Shown in pieces: positions 58,231-64,000 of a stretch of DNA of 64,000 bases. A model generated the notes under the pieces. The model did no database searches, was not told where the DNA came from, and saw only the letters and a program-made list of their open reading frames with translations. Location of the stretch: contig PTFA01000271.1 of assembly GCA_003342895.1 (NCBI GenBank), positions 434,409 to 498,408 on the forward strand, in the 5' to 3' direction. The DNA is from Casuarius casuarius (lineage: Eukaryota; Chordata; Aves; Casuariiformes; Casuariidae). The stretch's first letter is position 1. Every line of letters begins with the position of its first letter. The position numbers were made by a program, and so were the translations under genes.

Positions 58231-61200
58231 ACCTTTTTCCCTGGCCCTCCATGTTTCTCTGAGGGTTTCTTTATGTACAAAACGTCTCCCCCTGTCAGAA
58301 ACAGCCACCACTGATCCACAGCTGAGCAGGGCTGGAGCGCTCAGGAGGATGAAGTGGGGCCAGCACTGACCAACCGACCATGGTTATTTCCTTTCAGAGA
58401 CGTGGGATTTGACAACGATTTCAACTATTTGTGATGTGTGTGGTAAGGTATGTCACAAGATCCTTCTCCCTTCTGCTTCCCTGCAAGACTAAAGTTTTGC
58501 TTAGTTCCTACCCTGGGGAATAATAATCAAGAGGCGATGCACTCATTTGACACATCCTTGGGTTTGAATGCAGATTAGATATCTGCAGGAACAGCAGGCT
58601 TCCCCAGAACATATGTGCAAATATTCAAGAATAGCAAACAACAAGGATAAACATAGATGGACCAAACAGCCTTGCTGAATAGAAGTGAACATTTGCAAAT
58701 GCTGCTTTGCAGTATTTGACCTACACTAATGAGCTCTCTGTGTTCAATAACCTGGTCTTCCTCGTGAAGAAACCTTTCTGATGAAGGGCATGCACTCCTA
58801 GGTTCCCTCTGGAGCTAAAAAAGGGTTTCTGAATGAGAATCTCAGAGAAAACCACCAGTTTATTGCAAGTGGATATAATTCCCTGAAGCAACCAGCTTAA
58901 ACATGTATCCTTGATGAGAACTCATATTTACTAATTATTGTCATTCATCAAATGAGTCCACTGAGCCTTAATACTGTGTTAGCATTAGAATTTGACATTG
59001 AACTATATATGTTTTTTAACTTTCATAATTTAAACCTTGTCTGACTAATATATATTAATGATATGTCTCTAGCATGATCCATTGGAATCTATGTGACTAT
59101 GCATTCAGCACAGGAAACAACCAGAGAATGTTAATTTTGAGAGGAGACACTTCCATATTTTCAAGAGTAAGCAAGAAAATTGAATATTAAGGTTCTGCAA
59201 AAAATTCCCATAGCTAGCACTAGAAATTTACCTTCAGTGGAAGAATAATAATATTTATCTGGAGGAGCAGTGGCTCAGAACAGATGCTGCCAGGATGAAT
59301 GATTAATGCACATTAATTGTGGTAAAGAGTTTTCAGTTTGAAGTGGTTTTGAACAAAAAAAAAATAGAGAATTTGAAAAAAACAACCTACTCTTTCATTC
59401 AAGTGCTTTTTAAATGATTTTTTTGACTACTGAAAAACAAGATGATGTGCACTGGATAAGTGACATTTTTAGTACAACAATTAGTTTACCCAACTGGTGT
59501 GAATTTCTGACTTTTCAATTGCCAATTTATCCCCATCCAAAAAAAGAAAAAAAGAGCAAGGAAAGGCACAGGCAAAAGATATAATCTGAGAACAACACAT
59601 TTTTCAGCCAGCTCTAGCATACTAATAAACAGAAGAAATAACCCAAAAGGACTCACTTTTTGGTAACATTGGTTTGAATAGCATTAACAACACTCACCAA
59701 GAAATGAAAGCAGCATCTGGTACAGGAAGTTTGGAACTGAGTTTCATTCATCTTAAGCTTTCAGAAAGAAAAGATTAATGCTGGTCAGAAAAATGTTTTC
59801 GTTTGCATTTTCTTTTATCTGAATGTGGATTTTCAATGGGGAAAAGTGACGTTTTCAGTAGAGAAAATAAAACCTGAATACCAAAAATCAGACATTCTCC
59901 TCATAAACAAGTTCACACAGAATATAAACACAAGTTTCAGTCTGAATGTATCCTACCAGCTGTTGTACAGGTATAACCAACGTATGCCACTGTGCATCAC
60001 TAGCTCCCTGGAGGAATGATCCATGAACCATGCAATGCTGACGGGTACATAAAGCTCATCACTGCCACAACTGTGGCAAGCACCATAATTAGCCTCTGCC
60101 ATGTGCCACTGTCCACCCCAGTCTCTGTGGAAGAGCCCGTTCACCAGGGTAGCCCTAAGATAGGAAACCAGGAGGTATCCTCCTTTTCTGCCTTTAAAGA
60201 ATCCTCTGTAAACTCAGACAGGAGAAAACTACCTCATGTGTCCATATGTGAGGCGAATTTTTTACCTCAACCTTTCCTTTTCTTTGATTTTACTTTAACA
60301 CCAGTCTCTTTTCTATTAAGTGCTTCACCAGTCAGTCACACAAAATAGCTGCATAAAACAACACGGATGCATCTCAGAGTGCTTTCAATTTGTTAGCCTC
60401 CGTTTTTATTCTAGCTGCTGTTTCTTAACACCCTGCTGAGATGCAGCTTGCTCATTCTAGCAGGGAATTCCTCAATTTCACCTGGTTCTGCATATTTGTG
60501 TGACTGACACTGTTTCTTCCCCTGGGAAAAGCAAATGCTTCCTGGCAGAGAATAAAATAGAACAAGAAGTTTTCAGGGAAGCTAGCTGGTGAGTTTACTC
60601 TGTGCCCTCCTTTTCACTCTGCAAACTGAGCACAAGGTCAAAAAGGACATTTTTCTTGTGACTTAGGAATCAGCCCCTTCACTATGAAGGAGCTGGCCTA
60701 ATTCTAAAGAGGATTTGGAAGTGGATCAATGCCCAAATCCATCCCTAGAATCTGAAGACAAAATCTTACCATTTATCTTACCATTTAACCCATCTAATCC
60801 AAAACCTCAGTTCAATGGAGAGTGCAAAACACGAGTATAAATGCTGTGTTACCAGCCCCACTCTAAACACCTAACAGGGAGGCTGCTAAACATGTTAGCA
60901 TATTTTGCTTTCACAGACCAAACTTTGGTGAAGAGGAAGGCTGAAGGCTGACTGTTTTCAGGACAGCCCAGGTTTGATGTACAACAAATGGTCAATTATT
61001 TCCTTAGTAAAAAGAATATAGCATCACTAACAGCTTTTATACCGATTCTGCCTGTAAACTTTTCCTCTCCATTCATTCACAAGGCAACCGATGAGAATCA
61101 AACTGCCCATATAGAGAAGAATAAAGCCGCAGACAAAGGAATAGTCACAATTGCAAGTATCAATCTCCATGAAAGATGCGAGGTGTCAGTATCAACGAGA

Positions 61201-63734
61201 ATATCTCAGCAGCCTTGACAGGAGTGCAGGAAGACAGTGTCCCCATTTTCAATGCTAAATTTAATCAAGATACAATGTACCATTCAAAGCCTAGCCAAAG
61301 ATTATATATGGCTGAATTTGTCAAGTTACCTGGTGTGAATTGTGAGCAATTAAATAGAGAAAACTTGAATTGCTTCGATATCTCTAGCAAGCGTTCCCAG
61401 TACAAAGTACAAAAGTTGACCTTGCCCTAGATTTAATATCTTTTATTTCCATAGAGACTCTTCATAGATCTGCACAATCCCCAATTGTACTATTTCCCCT
61501 CTACAGTATGTGAAACAAACAGCTGATCAACATAAAGAAAGTAAGGCCCAGTTTATTTAGCATAAATCAGGACAACTCCCACCAATAACCGAACTATATG
61601 GTCCCTAGGCCTGATTTTAATATCTGGAGCAAAAAGATCTTTTCAAGCACTGACCACACAGGGGCAAGGGAGCATCAGGAGTTGGCAGCACCTGAGCAAA
61701 CCCTCTAAAGCACTCCAGGGAAAGAAAGAGAAGGAGCAGAGAGGTGGTTTGATGCTGTGGAAGTGAGTCAATCCCCTTATAGAAGGTGAAGAAGAGGAAA
61801 ATGCCAGCTCAAGATGAAAGGGATGGTATGAAACAGAGCACTAAGGTTAACACCAGGCTTAGCTCCAGTGTGTGCTATTTCCAGCTTCACCTAAGCTTAG
61901 CTTTAAGTATTCAGTATTTATCCATAATTATAAAGCTAGACATAAGGCCTGCTGAAAACACAGAAGCCTGCAATCAGGAATCCAATTGTCCACTAATTCG
62001 GAGCAGGGAAATGGCATAGTACTTGGTTAACTGCACCAAGAAAACTTCTTCCAGGGAGAAAGTGAATAGAAGCAGTAGTAAAAGAAACTAATCAAGCATG
62101 GGAAGCAAAGCCTATTTAACATTTGTATCAAGAAACACACTGTAACTAACGTTATCTTTTCTGTCCTTTGTTTTCTTATGTCAATAACGGCAACCAAATA
62201 ATAAAGGGGACTAAAACTGTTATGTGCAACAAGCAGCATTACTTATAGAGCAACAGCAGCTCTAGGAAGATAAAGTAATCAATCTGGAAGAGGAAACAGA
62301 AATGCCGTTTGTCCAAAGCATCAGCACTAGACCTTGCTCGATTTTTCAAATGAATATTTTTAAACTAAATCTTCAAAGAATGTAAGTGAAAAAATTATTG
62401 TAAGCATTACTTAGAGTGCATCATTTCTTGAGAAAAGAGGTTTAATTAAATCGGAAGTGTCAATAAACAGCTTAAATATTTTTGATTAAAAAGACAGGAC
62501 CTGAAATAGGATGAAAGCAAAGAAAAATATACTTGAAAATTAGAGAAAACTCTTAACTGTTACTTCTATCCATCCTTAGGATTGCAGTCTTCGTATGTCA
62601 TGAGAGTTTAATTTAAAATCTTTCTCCACGACTTAGCTAGTAGACTGGTTTAAGGTCACAGCTTTACCAGCCTTACAGGGAATCACTGAGAAAGAAGGAA
62701 GGAAGAGAAGAATAAGGAGGAGAAGAGCCGTAACTCCCTCATATGCACCACAGCTGAGCTGATGCCAGAGATTTCTATTGAACATGGAAGATTAAACCAA
62801 TAAAATGGGTTCCCTGTAATGGAACATGTGTGAATCATTTGTTGCATCTTTAAACAAAGTTTCACAAAGATTTCAATCTCCCCAGTCTCTCCTTCAGTCT
62901 CTTCTCTTCTGAAGCCTCAAGGTGCCCCACCTCAACCAAATACATGAATAGTCCAGCATGCACGAATATATGGATTTCAGGCCAGAGTCACAACGCTGTG
63001 TGTCACTGCCAGGTCCTGAGCACGGCTGAACCCAGAAGTCACTAAGTCACCCTGCATGTGTTCACCACACAGCGAGGCAGGGCACTGTTGGCTGCATGGA
63101 GCACGGTCTCCTCTCGCACAGCAGGACCAGCTCCAGGCTGGGGTGCCTCTAGGACTTTCCCACTCTCCTTTGCATGCCTGCTGGCATGCCAAAGCATCCA
63201 AGGGGGATCCCCTGGGTGCATTTTAACCGTGTGCCAGCTGACTTGCACCAGTAGATAGATATGCAGTGGTACTGAAGTTACCAAGTTGTCTTCACTTTGA
63301 AAGGACACAGGTAAGTTGGGGCTGGGAGGAGAGAATAGATCAGATTTACAAGGTAGGGTGAAAGCAGATACATATTTGCATATGCTTCCCTTAAGCAACA
63401 TGTCTTCAGTGCAGAGCAGATATAGACAGTTAGTGAAGTTCCTCTGACCCCCTGCATATGGGATTATGCAGTTTGGACAGATATCACAATTTCTTTTCAG
63501 TTCCCATTTATTTAAAACCTCCTTACTAGAAAACATAGCGGAGCCCAGATAATTTCTAACTGCATTTCACCTTGGACAGAAAAAGGCAACCGAAATGATG
63601 TCATTTTATTCTCAAAGTGCATAGGTTGGAACTTGAGCAGGTTAAAAAGACATCATCTCAGAAATACTTTCCTTTGGATGGGTCTTATTTTGATGTTATA
63701 TTTTTAAAGTAGTGAATAAAAAATTATTATTACT
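58231..63734. other. No gene seen; AT-rich unique sequence
   Basis: Open frames of up to 164 codons (minus strand, 63042-63536) show no recognisable domain. A faint relic with a cctgattttaatatctgg word lies near 61610 and may belong to the ancient repeats seen at 56.5 kb. No RNA gene is recognised. Confidence 0.5.
59330..59560. repeat. AT-rich low-complexity block, possible fold-back repeat
   Basis: Alternating A-rich and T-rich words (gttttgaacaaaaaaaaaat, gatttttttgact, gtgacatttttagta, gacttttcaattgcc) resemble the other AT-rich candidate fold-back blocks in this window. There is no open frame of note and no clear terminal inverted repeat. Confidence 0.28.
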
Positions 63735-63769
63735 AATAAAAGCTTTATTATTCATATTAAAGCTTTTTA
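63735..63769. repeat. Paired AAAGCTTT palindromes
   Basis: Two aaagctt-centred palindromic words lie about 21 bp apart (aataaaagctttatta and attaaagctttttat). The two halves can also pair with each other as an inverted repeat. The surrounding 100 bp is extremely AT-rich. Confidence 0.6.
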
Positions 63770-64000
63770 TCAATATAAAAGGTTAGAAAAATGTTTTATA
63801 TGCACAGCCTGACCATGCAAAGCATCAAGGAGAAAGTAGAAAGGTTAATGAGAGGGGGCAAAGAAATTACCAGAGCTGAAATGGCCATAGAAAAAAAGAA
63901 AAATCTTAATATTCTCATGTTGTAAGGCATCCATCTCTCCTGGAAACAGTGGCACAAAAAGCTGCAGGTGCTGTAAAAGGGACTTCTGATAGCTCCTGAG

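Noticed and set aside
63042..63536. 164-codon minus-strand open frame
   Set aside because: No recognisable domain, signal or repeat-protein pattern. Its length is plausible by chance in a 64-kb window.
63815..63925. 37-codon open frame with a charged Lys/Glu/Arg-rich product near the window end
   Set aside because: Purine-rich sequence alone gives charged residues. No splice context or homology is recognised.
1..64000. CRISPR arrays, prokaryotic operons, tRNA, rRNA, U6, 7SK and common microRNA signatures
   Set aside because: Looked for by eye and not found. The sequence has vertebrate character throughout.
1..64000. Endogenous retrovirus or LTR sequence
   Set aside because: No paired long terminal repeats, primer-binding site or gag/pol/env-like frame recognised on either strand.

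Overview
The window looks like ordinary vertebrate nuclear DNA, most likely from a bird or another sauropsid. It is moderately AT-rich and CpG-poor, with many short A, T and C homopolymer runs. It has no operon-like gene packing and no open reading frame that reads as a known protein. The sauropsid call rests on old CR1 LINE fragments, at least five MIR-like SINE fragments and several ancient repeats I associate with turtles, crocodilians and birds. The low repeat load and the lack of young CR1 copies favour a bird. The species cannot be named from the sequence.

I found no protein-coding gene, rRNA, tRNA, snRNA or recognisable microRNA. The longest open frames (up to 187 codons) have no recognisable domain. 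The longest one runs through a low-complexity A-rich tract. The window is therefore intergenic (a gene desert) or lies within one or more large introns.

Layout: 1-16 kb is unique sequence with AT-rich, TAAT-motif-rich blocks that could be conserved non-coding elements (about 2.5-2.8, 3.4-3.8, 10.4-10.7, 14.0-14.2, 15.3-15.5 and 16.4-16.6 kb). It also holds MIR-like fragments at 7.3 and 14.2 kb. From 16 to 38 kb is mostly featureless unique sequence with homopolymer runs and diverged AT-rich fold-back sequence near 20.8 and 31.8 kb. From 38 to 51 kb there is another candidate non-coding element beside a MIR (38.2-38.6 kb), an old antisense CR1 end (43.8-44.0 kb), A-rich simple repeats (48.6-49.1 kb), a near-perfect palindrome (50.5 kb) and an ancient sauropsid repeat (51.4 kb). 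From 55.0 to 58.2 kb lies a cluster of old insertions: MIR, CR1 3' end, MIR, two fragments of ancient repeats, and an approximately 800-bp antisense CR1. From 58.2 kb to the end is AT-rich unique sequence.

No genes are present to describe as working together. If the window has a function it is probably cis-regulatory, which needs cross-species alignment or chromatin data to show. I see no evidence of an undescribed biological system.
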